Source: Desulfovibrio sp. ZJ369
Lineage (GTDB): Bacteria > Desulfobacterota > Desulfovibrionia > Desulfovibrionales > Desulfovibrionaceae
Direction: 5' to 3'
DNA length: 41,909 bases
Assembly: GCF_011039085.1 (NCBI RefSeq)
Contig: NZ_JAAKEI010000020.1
Coordinates: 1 to 41,909 of the forward strand
The position numbers and the translations under genes were made by a program. A model generated the notes under the pieces. That model saw only the letters and a list, made by a program, of their open reading frames with translations, had not been told where the DNA came from and did no database searches. Shown here piece after piece: positions 8,934 to 16,942 of this stretch. Numbering within the stretch: the stretch's first letter is position 1; each line of letters begins with the position of its first letter.

Positions 8934-8981
8934 GGCAGCGAAGTGATTGAAAATGAATATTTTCAATCAAAAAATGCTCTA
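8934..8981. repeat. 48-bp repeat with palindrome, copy 2
   Basis: A direct repeat of 8104-8151, with palindromic arms 8944-8954 and 8959-8969. It lies between the HEAT-repeat gene and the island. Confidence 0.85.
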
Positions 8982-8987
8982 TTTTCT

Positions 8988-9023
8988 GGATTCAATGGGG
9001 TCAATCTGTAACCCATTGAATCC
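8988..9023 (-). terminator. Probable terminator of the island's minus-strand transcripts
   Basis: Perfect 12-bp arms (8988-8999 with 9012-9023) enclose a 12-base loop. Read on the minus strand, the hairpin follows the methyltransferase gene ending at 9164. It is followed about 12 bases later by ATTTTTTG within the repeat at 8934-8981. The 140 bp between the gene and the hairpin contain nothing I recognise. Confidence 0.5.
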
Positions 9024-9163
9024 ATTCAGCCTGTATAGGTGAGCTTAGGCCGAAAAATGCTGTATCCGCAGCTCATCTATGGCGTTTTGCCACTTGGGAG
9101 GGATGAAAAACGGCGTGCATTTCCTGCGAAGCTGTTCAGCTCTGAACTGTAAATGACATGTAA

Positions 9164-10555
9164 TCACAATGTGTTGCAGGTAAACAGATGGAGCGTACGG
9201 ACGCTTTCCGCGATGGGCACACTCTCCACATGCTGCAAGCCGCAATCCTGAAAAACAGCCAGCAATACGCTTTCCTCGTAATCATCAAACACATCGTCGC
9301 GACCGGCCAGCAGGCGCTGCACCTGGCTGTCTTCCCTTGGAACGAACTCCACCATGAGATAGCCGCCTTTTTGGAGCAAAGAACGGAAGCATTCCGCCAT
9401 CTGGGTGAACGGAATACCAAAGGTGAAGCGCAGGTGATGGCACAGAGCCAAGGCCATGACCATATCCGCCTTACAGCGTTCCATGATGGAAGGACGCTCC
9501 CCACAGGCCCACCCTATGGATGGTGAGGGGTTGGCCAGATCAAGCACCAGCGGCAAGACATTTTTGAGGGGCGGCGACAACCAGTGCTTTTCCACTGCCG
9601 TATGATCGTAATCTGTGGACAGCACCAGATCGAAATGCGGAGCAAGCAGGCGGCTGAATTCGCCGGTATTGGCGCCCAGATCAAGAGCCAGACGCCCCGG
9701 ATGTTCGGCAGCCAGGCGAGCGACGGCTTCTTCCTTGGCAGCCCGCGCCGCCGGGGTGTAGTTGGTGTCGTTGTAATAATCCCCCCACTCCGTGTGCTGT
9801 GTGGGCAGTTTGAGCGAGAGAACGGTATCCTTGAGGGATTGGGCGACATCCTTCATCTTTTGCAGACTCATCCGCATTTGCCTGACTTTGGCGGCTGCCT
9901 GTCTGCCGTCCCCATGCTTGCGCTGCATGGAGTCGTGCAGGCGGATATGCATGGCAAGCCCCAGAGAAAGCCACGAGCTTGCGGGAAGCAGGCTATTTGC
10001 CAGATCGAGAGGGATGCCATCGATCCATCGGCTGCTCAAAAGGCCGCAGCGGCAATCCAGTTTGCACATGAGCGCGAGCGGAGCCAGAAAATGTCGGCAG
10101 AACTGCCCGTAGGCCTGCCAGGGCCGGCCCTCAGCCCAGCGCTCAAAGGAAAGCAGATCTATGAAAAGGGGTTTGCCTTCAAAGAATTGCACGTTGTAGG
10201 CTGAAGCATCCTTGAGGATACAGTCATGCTCCAGGGCCAGCAGGTGCAAATCCACGGTAAGCAGGGCCGCTGCCTTCAGCTGGCTGAAACACCATTCATA
10301 CGGCCAGGAAATGAAGGGCAGCCGAGGGCTGCGCAGCACATGGACGGCCTCGGATGGCAGGCCCTTCGGGAGCTCTTCCGGAGGAATTTCCTCAAATGAT
10401 CCCAAGCCGATTTTTAGGGCGGATTCCAGCAGGCCGCAGCTTTTCAGGTACGCCCACTCTTCGGCATATGCAGCTGTAATGGTACGATAGACACATGTCT
10501 CAGTTTCGTATACCCGGCCGGAGGGATCGCGGAACGAAGCGGCATTGCGCAGCAT
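9164..10555 (-). CDS. Kinase-like domain fused to SAM-dependent methyltransferase (NoeA-like)
   Basis: The C-terminal half is a class I methyltransferase with SAM loop LALDLGANTGEFSRLLA (about 292-308). The N-terminal half carries a run that reads like the catalytic and metal loops of the protein-kinase/aminoglycoside-phosphotransferase fold: LKDASAYNVQF (Asp116, Asn121) and PLFIDLLSF (Asp133). I recall this arrangement from NoeA-type nodulation proteins and other surface-glycan methyltransferases. The acceptor is unknown, and the kinase-like half may only bind it. It starts three bases after the small membrane-protein gene, with AAGGG eight bases before the ATG, and is the last gene of the sulfatase operon. 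Confidence 0.75.
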   Translation of the reverse strand: MLRNAASFRDPSGRVYETETCVYRTITAAYAEEWAYLKSCGLLESALKIGLGSFEEIPPEELPKGLPSEAVHVLRSPRLPFISWPYEWCFSQLKAAALLTVDLHLLALEHDCILKDASAYNVQFFEGKPLFIDLLSFERWAEGRPWQAYGQFCRHFLAPLALMCKLDCRCGLLSSRWIDGIPLDLANSLLPASSWLSLGLAMHIRLHDSMQRKHGDGRQAAAKVRQMRMSLQKMKDVAQSLKDTVLSLKLPTQHTEWGDYYNDTNYTPAARAAKEEAVARLAAEHPGRLALDLGANTGEFSRLLAPHFDLVLSTDYDHTAVEKHWLSPPLKNVLPLVLDLANPSPSIGWACGERPSIMERCKADMVMALALCHHLRFTFGIPFTQMAECFRSLLQKGGYLMVEFVPREDSQVQRLLAGRDDVFDDYEESVLLAVFQDCGLQHVESVPIAESVRTLHLFTCNTL

Positions 10556-10558
10556 GGC

Positions 10559-10762
10559 TCAACCCTTCTTACTGGTGAAAATACCGATAATCTTCCGCCA
10601 AAATCGTTTGATTGCGGCTATGGCGGCAATGATGCCCTGTACCAGCGTGCTGCCGGAACCAGGATCAAGATAGCCTGCGTGGGCGGTGTCGGGGGACAAA
10701 ATCAGAATAGCCACAAAAAGTAAGCTCAAGATAAGAAACTGGTAATTTTTGTTTCCGGCCAT
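10559..10762 (-). CDS. Small membrane protein with YLDPGSGS motif
   Basis: The 67-residue product has an N-terminal signal or transmembrane segment (about 8-28, ending AHA). After it come GYLDPGSGSTLVQGIIAAIAA, a short helix and a basic tail (KRFWRKIIGIFTSKKG). I have seen this [YI][LI]DPG[ST]GS small-protein pattern next to membrane sulfatases and polysaccharide genes, but know of no assigned function. It sits between the sulfatase and the methyltransferase with gaps of 8 and 3 bp, so all three are almost certainly one transcript. A G-rich ribosome-binding site (GGGGGGAGT) abuts the start. Confidence 0.75.
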   Translation of the reverse strand: MAGNKNYQFLILSLLFVAILILSPDTAHAGYLDPGSGSTLVQGIIAAIAAIKRFWRKIIGIFTSKKG

Positions 10763-10770
10763 ACTCCCCC

Positions 10771-13521
10771 CTAAGTTGTTGTATGCATCGCATGGACAAT
10801 CGTATTTGTATTTTCCCAGTTTATGTGAGAATGACGAGCCATATACGCTTGTATATCAAATTGTCTCGATGGATTTCTGTTTTCAAAAGAAGGACATATA
10901 AGAAAATGATATAATGGGTCATAACCGTAAAAAAATATATCTCTTTGCGTAGCAACGTAAAATGCCTGATTAAATAATCGATTTGGATCAAGTGCCAAAA
11001 GTCTTCCATAATGGATATAATGGGTTAAAGGATCCATTTCTGTTTTGGAAATCAGATATGAATATCTATTACTATAGAATTCTTTATCAAAAACAATACT
11101 AAATACATTTTTCATCATCCGAAGATAGGCGTATCCCGCTTTCTTTTCCTCATGCAAAGAACTGGCAGCAATTTTATTCCGGATGAGAAACAAACCTATT
11201 TGAGCAAGAAGAAATGGAACCGGAGGTCTGGCATCACGCGCCGTTATCAGGTATTTCAGGGCTTGATCCGGATTGCCGCACTGCTCCTCCAGACCTGCCT
11301 GCCATAGATACAGAGTTAGCGGATAGGATCCTCGCAATGTTTCAACTGCTTTCAGAATACAAGCCTTTGTATCTTGATACCCTGCCGTTCTCATACCGAG
11401 AGCGGCGGCAAGCAAAAAGATAGTGTGAAAAAAGACGGCCGGCTCCGCAGCCGTTGAGCAAATCCTGTCCAGTTCAGCAAGGGCTTCATCTGTGCGCCCC
11501 AGGCAATCAAGGCAAAGCGCCAAAGCCCTGGCATCGCCAATCAGCTCGTTGATGCGGCCCGAAGGTAATGAGAGACACTCCCTGAAGCATAGGGCGGCAT
11601 CCTCGTACCGGCCATCCAGACAGAGCAGGTCGGCCTTACAATATAAAAACTGACGGGGAGGCATTTTTTTTGAAAGGGGATGCGCGGCAAGTATCTTTAA
11701 CGCCTGTCCAGCATGCCCGGTGAGGGCAAGGGATCTTGCGAACATGCCGAGCGCTTCTTCATCTGTATCGATATATTTTTCAAGCAGGGGCAAACTTTTG
11801 GATGCCATTCCCATCCTGACATACAGTCTGGAGAGCGCCAGATGCAGTCTGGCGGACGGGGGGAAGGAATCCATCCCCCTCTCCAGCAGTTTCAGGCACA
11901 CCTTGAACTTTCCGGATGACTCCAGATAATCAGCTACCTCAAGAAGCTCATTAATGGACGAAAGGTAAAGCTCCGACCCCGTTCCTATTTTACGGGCAAG
12001 TCTGGCAGCCGGCGTATCCAGTTCCCATTCGTCCAGGGGCTCGGCATTCTTTGCCAGGATAAAGGCTACAGGGTTTAATGGTTCATGCAGATATGAGAAA
12101 TTGCTTGGAATGGCTGGCAGATGCTCTGGCAAGACGCCAGTATACTCAAAAACTAATCGAAAGAGATTTGAAGGCGTGATTGGCTGATCCGGAACAGCAT
12201 TCTTCCCCGGCATCCGCATTGCCAGTAAAATCCCCGTCAGATCTTCACTCACTACTGAAGGCTCCACGCCGTTAGCACGCATATTGGCGTTGCAGTCTTC
12301 CTTACCCCGCCAGACGCCTTGCCATGAAGCCGCTCCATGATCGCCCATGGCAATGATGCATCCATCAGGATCTCGCGTCAGGATAGTATCAATAATTTCT
12401 TTGATTTGAGGGACAGCTTTTGAATATAGAGTGATATATTCTTTATCCCATGCGTTCTTTCCTTTCCAGGTATAGTGTCTCGGCGCATGCTCTGCCCCGA
12501 AACGGACAATATAAAACGCCGGAGAGTGACTTTCGCTTTGCATCATGCGCAGGAGGCTATGTCGTGCTTCGAAAAAATCGCTCTCATCTGTAAAAGGATC
12601 AATATTACAGGTCAGCCTTGTCAGCAAAGATGACTGGAGAAAAAACGGTAAAAACCAGATATAGAGTTTTTCAACCCATCGCGGCATGGAGAAATTGAAA
12701 GAATCGCAGTACGGCACATAATGGGCGAAGGTATACAAAGCACAGTCAATAAGGTTGATTGTGTATCCTGAAGCCTTCAGCCACCGAAAAGCCGGCGGGG
12801 CATCCTGCAAGGGCTTCCAGCCTTCGCTGCTCATGTTCAAAACTGTATGTAAGGATGGGATGGTTCCGTATTCATTGCTGCGCGAGCGGGAAAAAATCGT
12901 AAAGCCCTTATTTTGCAGAAACTCGCCAAGCCCGGCATCATCAATGCCATAGATTTTTTTCAAAGCCTTTGCCGAATGGATAGATTCCAAAAATAAAAGA
13001 TAAATATTTGGAGTGCTTGCCATCCGGGGGAGAGGATTGCCTTTGTCATCAATGACAACAATGCTCTTTTCTCCTGGCCGTTGCACCATGGGCATCGCAT
13101 GTTTTGGCTTGTGCAAATTTTTAACAAAATCAGCCAAAGAAAAGCAGATGCAAATAAAAAGGAGAGCACAAAGCGGCCATAAGCCGAAAAAATGCGCGAT
13201 AAGAGCAAAGAAAGCGCCTGTTATCAGAAAAACAATGGCTTTTATCAGGCTCTGCTGCACAAAAAGATGGATCAGCTTTTCGCTGAGAATACAAAAGACA
13301 AGGCCAGCAATCAGCGCAGCGACAACGTCCGGCAGGTGTATCGATCCAATGCCGCACAGGCATGACAGGCAGATGGAAAGCAGGAGGGATCCGACGACCT
13401 GGCGGGAGGTAAAGCGATCTATATTATTGGCGCAAAAGAAAAGAAGTGGACCGATCCAGACCAATAACCACAGGATGCAAGAGGCCAGATCAGATCTGAG
13501 CCAGCAGAGATCAGACGCCAT
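10771..13521 (-). CDS. LtaS-type sulfatase/phosphotransferase with TPR-like and FDxxxY repeats
   Basis: This is a 916-residue inner-membrane protein. About four or five transmembrane helices (residues 14-135) are followed by a sulfatase-fold domain. Metal and nucleophile residues are recognisable: Glu179 (LLFLES), Thr220 (EYGTIPS, a threonine as in LtaS/OpgB/EptA enzymes rather than a sulfatase cysteine), His345 (AEHAPRHY) and Asp394-His395 (MGDHGA). It therefore probably transfers a phospho-alcohol group outside the membrane. Residues of about 545-800 look like TPR repeats (LHLALSRLYVRMG). The C-terminus carries FDKEFYSNRY, DPLTHYIHYGR and FNQAFYV repeats, shared with the protein at 16942-18621. 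The ATG at 13521 follows AAGGGG; an upstream extension to 13608 would run through a palindrome. Confidence 0.8.
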   Translation of the reverse strand: MASDLCWLRSDLASCILWLLVWIGPLLFFCANNIDRFTSRQVVGSLLLSICLSCLCGIGSIHLPDVVAALIAGLVFCILSEKLIHLFVQQSLIKAIVFLITGAFFALIAHFFGLWPLCALLFICICFSLADFVKNLHKPKHAMPMVQRPGEKSIVVIDDKGNPLPRMASTPNIYLLFLESIHSAKALKKIYGIDDAGLGEFLQNKGFTIFSRSRSNEYGTIPSLHTVLNMSSEGWKPLQDAPPAFRWLKASGYTINLIDCALYTFAHYVPYCDSFNFSMPRWVEKLYIWFLPFFLQSSLLTRLTCNIDPFTDESDFFEARHSLLRMMQSESHSPAFYIVRFGAEHAPRHYTWKGKNAWDKEYITLYSKAVPQIKEIIDTILTRDPDGCIIAMGDHGAASWQGVWRGKEDCNANMRANGVEPSVVSEDLTGILLAMRMPGKNAVPDQPITPSNLFRLVFEYTGVLPEHLPAIPSNFSYLHEPLNPVAFILAKNAEPLDEWELDTPAARLARKIGTGSELYLSSINELLEVADYLESSGKFKVCLKLLERGMDSFPPSARLHLALSRLYVRMGMASKSLPLLEKYIDTDEEALGMFARSLALTGHAGQALKILAAHPLSKKMPPRQFLYCKADLLCLDGRYEDAALCFRECLSLPSGRINELIGDARALALCLDCLGRTDEALAELDRICSTAAEPAVFFHTIFLLAAALGMRTAGYQDTKACILKAVETLRGSYPLTLYLWQAGLEEQCGNPDQALKYLITARDARPPVPFLLAQIGLFLIRNKIAASSLHEEKKAGYAYLRMMKNVFSIVFDKEFYSNRYSYLISKTEMDPLTHYIHYGRLLALDPNRLFNQAFYVATQRDIFFYGYDPLYHFLICPSFENRNPSRQFDIQAYMARHSHINWENTNTIVHAMHTTT

Positions 13522-13541
13522 GATTGTCCCCTTTACGGCAT

Positions 13542-13568
13542 AGAGCATTTTCACTTTGAAAGTGCTCT
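13542..13568. repeat. AGAGCATTTT-family palindrome (sulfatase promoter region)
   Basis: Twelve-base arms (13542-13553 and 13557-13568) with one mismatch enclose CTT. It lies 20 bp upstream of the sulfatase start, so it could affect its expression. Confidence 0.75.
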
Positions 13569-13605
13569 GCTGACGCGAAAGCGGCAGCCGCCGCAATGCG
13601 GCGTA

Positions 13606-13670
13606 CATTCAGGCGAAAACCGCGTTTTTCGCCTGAATGCCACCTTTGACTTTTATAAAAAGTCAAAGGT
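13606..13670 (-). terminator. Two tandem perfect hairpins between operons
   Basis: Arms 13606-13619/13626-13639 (14 bp, loop 6) and 13642-13654/13658-13670 (13 bp, loop 3) stand side by side in the 200-bp gap after the SPASM gene. On the minus strand the second hairpin is met first. Its stem carries a TTTTT run. They probably end the upstream minus-strand operon, or attenuate entry into the sulfatase operon. Confidence 0.6.
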
Positions 13671-13721
13671 AATCTGCTCTAGTAAGATAATATTTTCAGA
13701 AGCCATCCTGCGAAAATGGAA

Positions 13722-15023
13722 TCAATCCAACCTTGAAAAGTCAGGCTTGATGTATGCGTTGGCCGGGCAAATGATCAGCTTTTCCGGACTATAGTCGGGG
13801 AATGTGCTTTTCAGGCGTTTCAGAATGGTTGCACTGGCGGCAGGGGCGGCAAAAATGACCAGGGGGAGCTTGCCCTCCGGCCCTGTCAGGATATGGGGAC
13901 TTTTGACCGGTATGCCGTCAATCGCAGGGGGCAGGGAACCGGCATCATCATGAATGATGGCAACGGGTTCACTCCGGTTAAAATAGCTCCTGTACATGCG
14001 ATAGGATTCTCCGCAGCCGTAAAAAACAACCTTCTGGCCTGCGATCTGATCCGCCTGCCACGCGGCAAGGCGTCCTGCTTCCTCCGGCCGTGAGTTATCA
14101 CGGTAGATCTGGCACAGATTACAAACCGGAATATTGCCCGGTTGCATTTTCCACCAGGATTCATTGAAAAAATGCCAGTTGGGGGAGTTGAAGATCTCTT
14201 CCAGAGATGACTCCCGCAAATTCCCGAGAATAAAGTCATCGCCTGTAAACATGCAGCAGGGAACCACATCAAGATTGGCGTGGATGTTCAGTATGCCGGC
14301 TCTTTGGCCCCACACTACCGAGCAGGGAGATGGCAGCGACCACAACGCGTGGCCGTCAGGCTGAACAGGCTGTTCCCACGGGAAACAGTCATTGTAACTG
14401 AATCTTTCAATGCCGCACCCTCTCGCAACATTCTCAAACGCCACGCGTTTGCTTTCGGCATTGGCAACGCCGTAAAGCGTTTCCATATCATTCAAAAACA
14501 CAAGTTTAACTCTTTGCAAATACTCCTTTCCCTTTTTTCTATTTTTCAGGGCTTCGAGATTTTTTATGAGTCCTGCGAATGACTTTGAACCGTGTATTTT
14601 TTTATAATCATCATCTGTATGGGCATAACAGGAGATGCTCACGCCATCCAGGCCACTCTCGAAAAGCTCTTCAAGGTATTCTCCCCCCCGATACACGTTA
14701 AATGTTGTGGTGAGTCCGCAGCGACACTCCGGCCAATGGCGTTTGATCAAGCGGATTCTTTCCGGCATGGTATCAAGGAGCATCCCTTCTCCCGACATGC
14801 CCAGGCTGACAAAGCCTCTGAATCCTGGAATTGTTTTGAGAATATGCTCAAGATCAGCCATCGCCATGTCCCCATGGTTTCTCCTGGAAGGAAGCTTTCG
14901 ATGCTGTTTTATGCAGGCACAGAAAATGCAGTTATTAGGGCAACGTGTGGTTTGCTGCAGGTATACTGCTGAAAATTGTTGATAAATTGAATGAAAACCA
15001 CAGTTCGGCAACGGGTAATTCAT
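13722..15023 (-). CDS. Radical SAM/SPASM protein with C-terminal Rossmann-like domain
   Basis: The 433-residue product has a radical SAM cluster motif Cys28-x3-Cys32-x2-Cys35 (CPNNCIFC) and a SPASM-type region. That region contains NLDVVPCCMFTGDDF, LGNLRESSLEEIF and VCNLCQIYRD, which probably bind further Fe-S clusters. A C-terminal part (KVVFYGCGESYRMYRSYF, IIHDDAGSLP, GIPVKSP) looks like the nucleotide/sugar-binding Rossmann segment found before NeuD-type acyltransferases. It probably performs a radical modification of a sugar or carrier intermediate; the substrate is unknown. It overlaps the preceding GT2 gene by four bases (ATGA) and closes that operon. A run of seven C (G on the coding strand) lies at 14683-14689. 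Confidence 0.8.
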   Translation of the reverse strand: MNYPLPNCGFHSIYQQFSAVYLQQTTRCPNNCIFCACIKQHRKLPSRRNHGDMAMADLEHILKTIPGFRGFVSLGMSGEGMLLDTMPERIRLIKRHWPECRCGLTTTFNVYRGGEYLEELFESGLDGVSISCYAHTDDDYKKIHGSKSFAGLIKNLEALKNRKKGKEYLQRVKLVFLNDMETLYGVANAESKRVAFENVARGCGIERFSYNDCFPWEQPVQPDGHALWSLPSPCSVVWGQRAGILNIHANLDVVPCCMFTGDDFILGNLRESSLEEIFNSPNWHFFNESWWKMQPGNIPVCNLCQIYRDNSRPEEAGRLAAWQADQIAGQKVVFYGCGESYRMYRSYFNRSEPVAIIHDDAGSLPPAIDGIPVKSPHILTGPEGKLPLVIFAAPAASATILKRLKSTFPDYSPEKLIICPANAYIKPDFSRLD

Positions 15024-16942
15024 ACAAGCACCTCTCTATTTTTACCTATTTTCAATGCAGCAAGAAAATCCCTCCCGAACATGGGGAAAGTCTGGCATCC
15101 TTGTTGCAAAAGGGAATCATCACCTGATTCCAGATAGACACGAAGAAAATCCGCAAACACGCCGTTTGCCAGCTTTTGCAGATCAGCATGATAGTTGCCG
15201 TTGAAATGCTCATCCAGCGCGGCATAAGTTCGCAGCTCGTTAAGCCCCCACAGTTTGCGGTGAAATACATGATTTATATCGGCACTGGCATACATGGATG
15301 TTTCATGCCTGCGGTAGACGGCCATATGATCACGCATATAGCCGATCAACCCGGTTTCAGCATGCAAAAGATGCCAGTACCAGTCACCCGGAATAAGCGT
15401 AGGGTCAAACCACTCCGGCAATCCTTCCCGAAAGCGCCAGCGGTACATTACCGAATTAGTCTGTATGAAATTGCCCTGCAAAAGATCCTGAATGTGGTAA
15501 AACGGCCGCAAGCCACGGGGCAGCATATCTTCAGGCGGATATGCGCGAGAAGGCGAGCCGTCTTCATAGAGAACATCCACCCGATGAAAACACAGGGCGC
15601 ATTCCTTGTATTGATCCAGAAACTCCATCTGCTTGTGGAGCTTGTTTGCATCGGAAAAGTAATCATCCCCATCGCAAAGGGCAGCGTATTCGCTGTTGCA
15701 GGCAGCAAAAAGCTCTCGTACATTTTCTCCGTGACCGGCCCGCTTGCGCAGATAAATGGGACGGATATGCGGGTATCTTGACGCATAGCTTTCTATGACA
15801 GCCTGCGTCCCATCGTCTGAAGCATCATCCAGAATGATGTGCTCCAAAGTTGCGTCCGTTTTCTGGGCGATAACGCTTTCAATATTCTGCGCTATATAGC
15901 GCACATGGTTATGACTCAGTGTGAGGACAGAAATTTTTGGCTTGCTAGCGGACTTGCAAAAAACATACTCCGGCGCACCCGGGGAAAGGGCCTCAAGCAA
16001 TGTTTTTTTCACGTCGGCGGGTATCTGCTGTTCACGGTACAAATGACGGATAACAGCCTTCTTTTCTGTTGTGTCAAGATGGCGCGCAAATTCTCCGGCA
16101 ATTTGTGGCGTAATTGAAGCGTAGTCCGGAACTTTGAATTTGTTGCCTGAAGCCTGACAGAGCGGCTGCCATGGAAGGCCAAGATTTTCTTCCATTTTGC
16201 GTATTGCCGCAAGAATATCCTCAGGCCAACTATTTGTATATATCTGTATAGTTCGCAATGCGTATAAAATTTCAAAACCTGCAATACTTTTGGGCATGAG
16301 TTTTTCAGCATTATTGTCGAATTGATCAATATGCAGCAGTTCACAAAGTACTTTTTTGTGTTCCTTTACAAGAATGGTGGGATCACTGTCACGGTGCAGC
16401 CATATATTCACCTCAGGTACGCCACTGAAATCCGCCGCTATCTGCTCCGGATTATGAAAAGCATCGTAGTCAACAGTATTTTTCATGTATTCCAACAGAT
16501 TGGGAACATCACGAAATAAATATTGGCGATAAAGAAAGTCGATACTCCTGTCAGGGCGCCCAAGCAGTAGCTTTACTTCAATGGCAGCATGTGCAATCGC
16601 AGAAAACCCTTTTCCTGTATTCAAAAACTTCTGTAAAGCCGAAAAGTTCGGAAAGCCGCCGCTGAGCAGGACATCATTTCCCAACTCCAGAACAGCATTC
16701 AATTTTTTCAAATAGGCGAACATCTCCTTGCGGGCGTTGGGCCTACCCTTGCAAGCGTTTTTGAAAATTTCGAACATCCGCGCGCTCGAAGGTATCCGGG
16801 GATAAGCAGGGCTCCAGGAGTAGTCTTCAGCAAAATATATCCAACCCGCCTTTTCCAGGGCGGCTGAATTGATATGCAAAAGCCAGGCTAGCTCCTCATA
16901 GCCCGACCCGGGTGTTCCAAAAAAGACGAGCATTCTTGGCAT
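15020..16942 (-). CDS. Sulfotransferase-like domain fused to GT2 glycosyltransferase
   Basis: This is a 640-residue fusion. The N-terminus (VFFGTPGSGYEELAWLLHIN, residues 6-25) resembles the P-loop of sulfotransferase-like proteins, and GRPDRSIDFLYRQYLF (128-143) resembles their PAPS 3'-phosphate segment. The GT2 domain starts near 337 (ISVLTLSHNHVRYIAQNIES). It has Asp372-Asp373 in LDDASDDGT and the metal motif CDGDDYF (423-429). Its C-terminal 300 residues are closely similar to those of the protein at 25801-27870. The ATG at 16942 shares one base with the preceding stop (TGATG) and follows AAAGGA. An in-frame start at 16969 also exists but would overlap the neighbour by 28 bp. Confidence 0.8.
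   Translation of the reverse strand: MPRMLVFFGTPGSGYEELAWLLHINSAALEKAGWIYFAEDYSWSPAYPRIPSSARMFEIFKNACKGRPNARKEMFAYLKKLNAVLELGNDVLLSGGFPNFSALQKFLNTGKGFSAIAHAAIEVKLLLGRPDRSIDFLYRQYLFRDVPNLLEYMKNTVDYDAFHNPEQIAADFSGVPEVNIWLHRDSDPTILVKEHKKVLCELLHIDQFDNNAEKLMPKSIAGFEILYALRTIQIYTNSWPEDILAAIRKMEENLGLPWQPLCQASGNKFKVPDYASITPQIAGEFARHLDTTEKKAVIRHLYREQQIPADVKKTLLEALSPGAPEYVFCKSASKPKISVLTLSHNHVRYIAQNIESVIAQKTDATLEHIILDDASDDGTQAVIESYASRYPHIRPIYLRKRAGHGENVRELFAACNSEYAALCDGDDYFSDANKLHKQMEFLDQYKECALCFHRVDVLYEDGSPSRAYPPEDMLPRGLRPFYHIQDLLQGNFIQTNSVMYRWRFREGLPEWFDPTLIPGDWYWHLLHAETGLIGYMRDHMAVYRRHETSMYASADINHVFHRKLWGLNELRTYAALDEHFNGNYHADLQKLANGVFADFLRVYLESGDDSLLQQGCQTFPMFGRDFLAALKIGKNREVLV

Noticed and set aside
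9045..9245. Minus-strand frame of 66 codons running past the methyltransferase stop
   Set aside because: The first half overlaps the methyltransferase in another frame, and the rest (FIPPKWQNAIDELRIQHF) matches no family I can name. It could be a remnant but cannot be supported.
10771..13521. Arylsulfatase needing formylglycine maturation by the radical SAM neighbour
   Set aside because: The nucleophile position is threonine (EYGTIPS) and no CxPxR/SxPxR motif is present, so anSME-type maturation does not apply.
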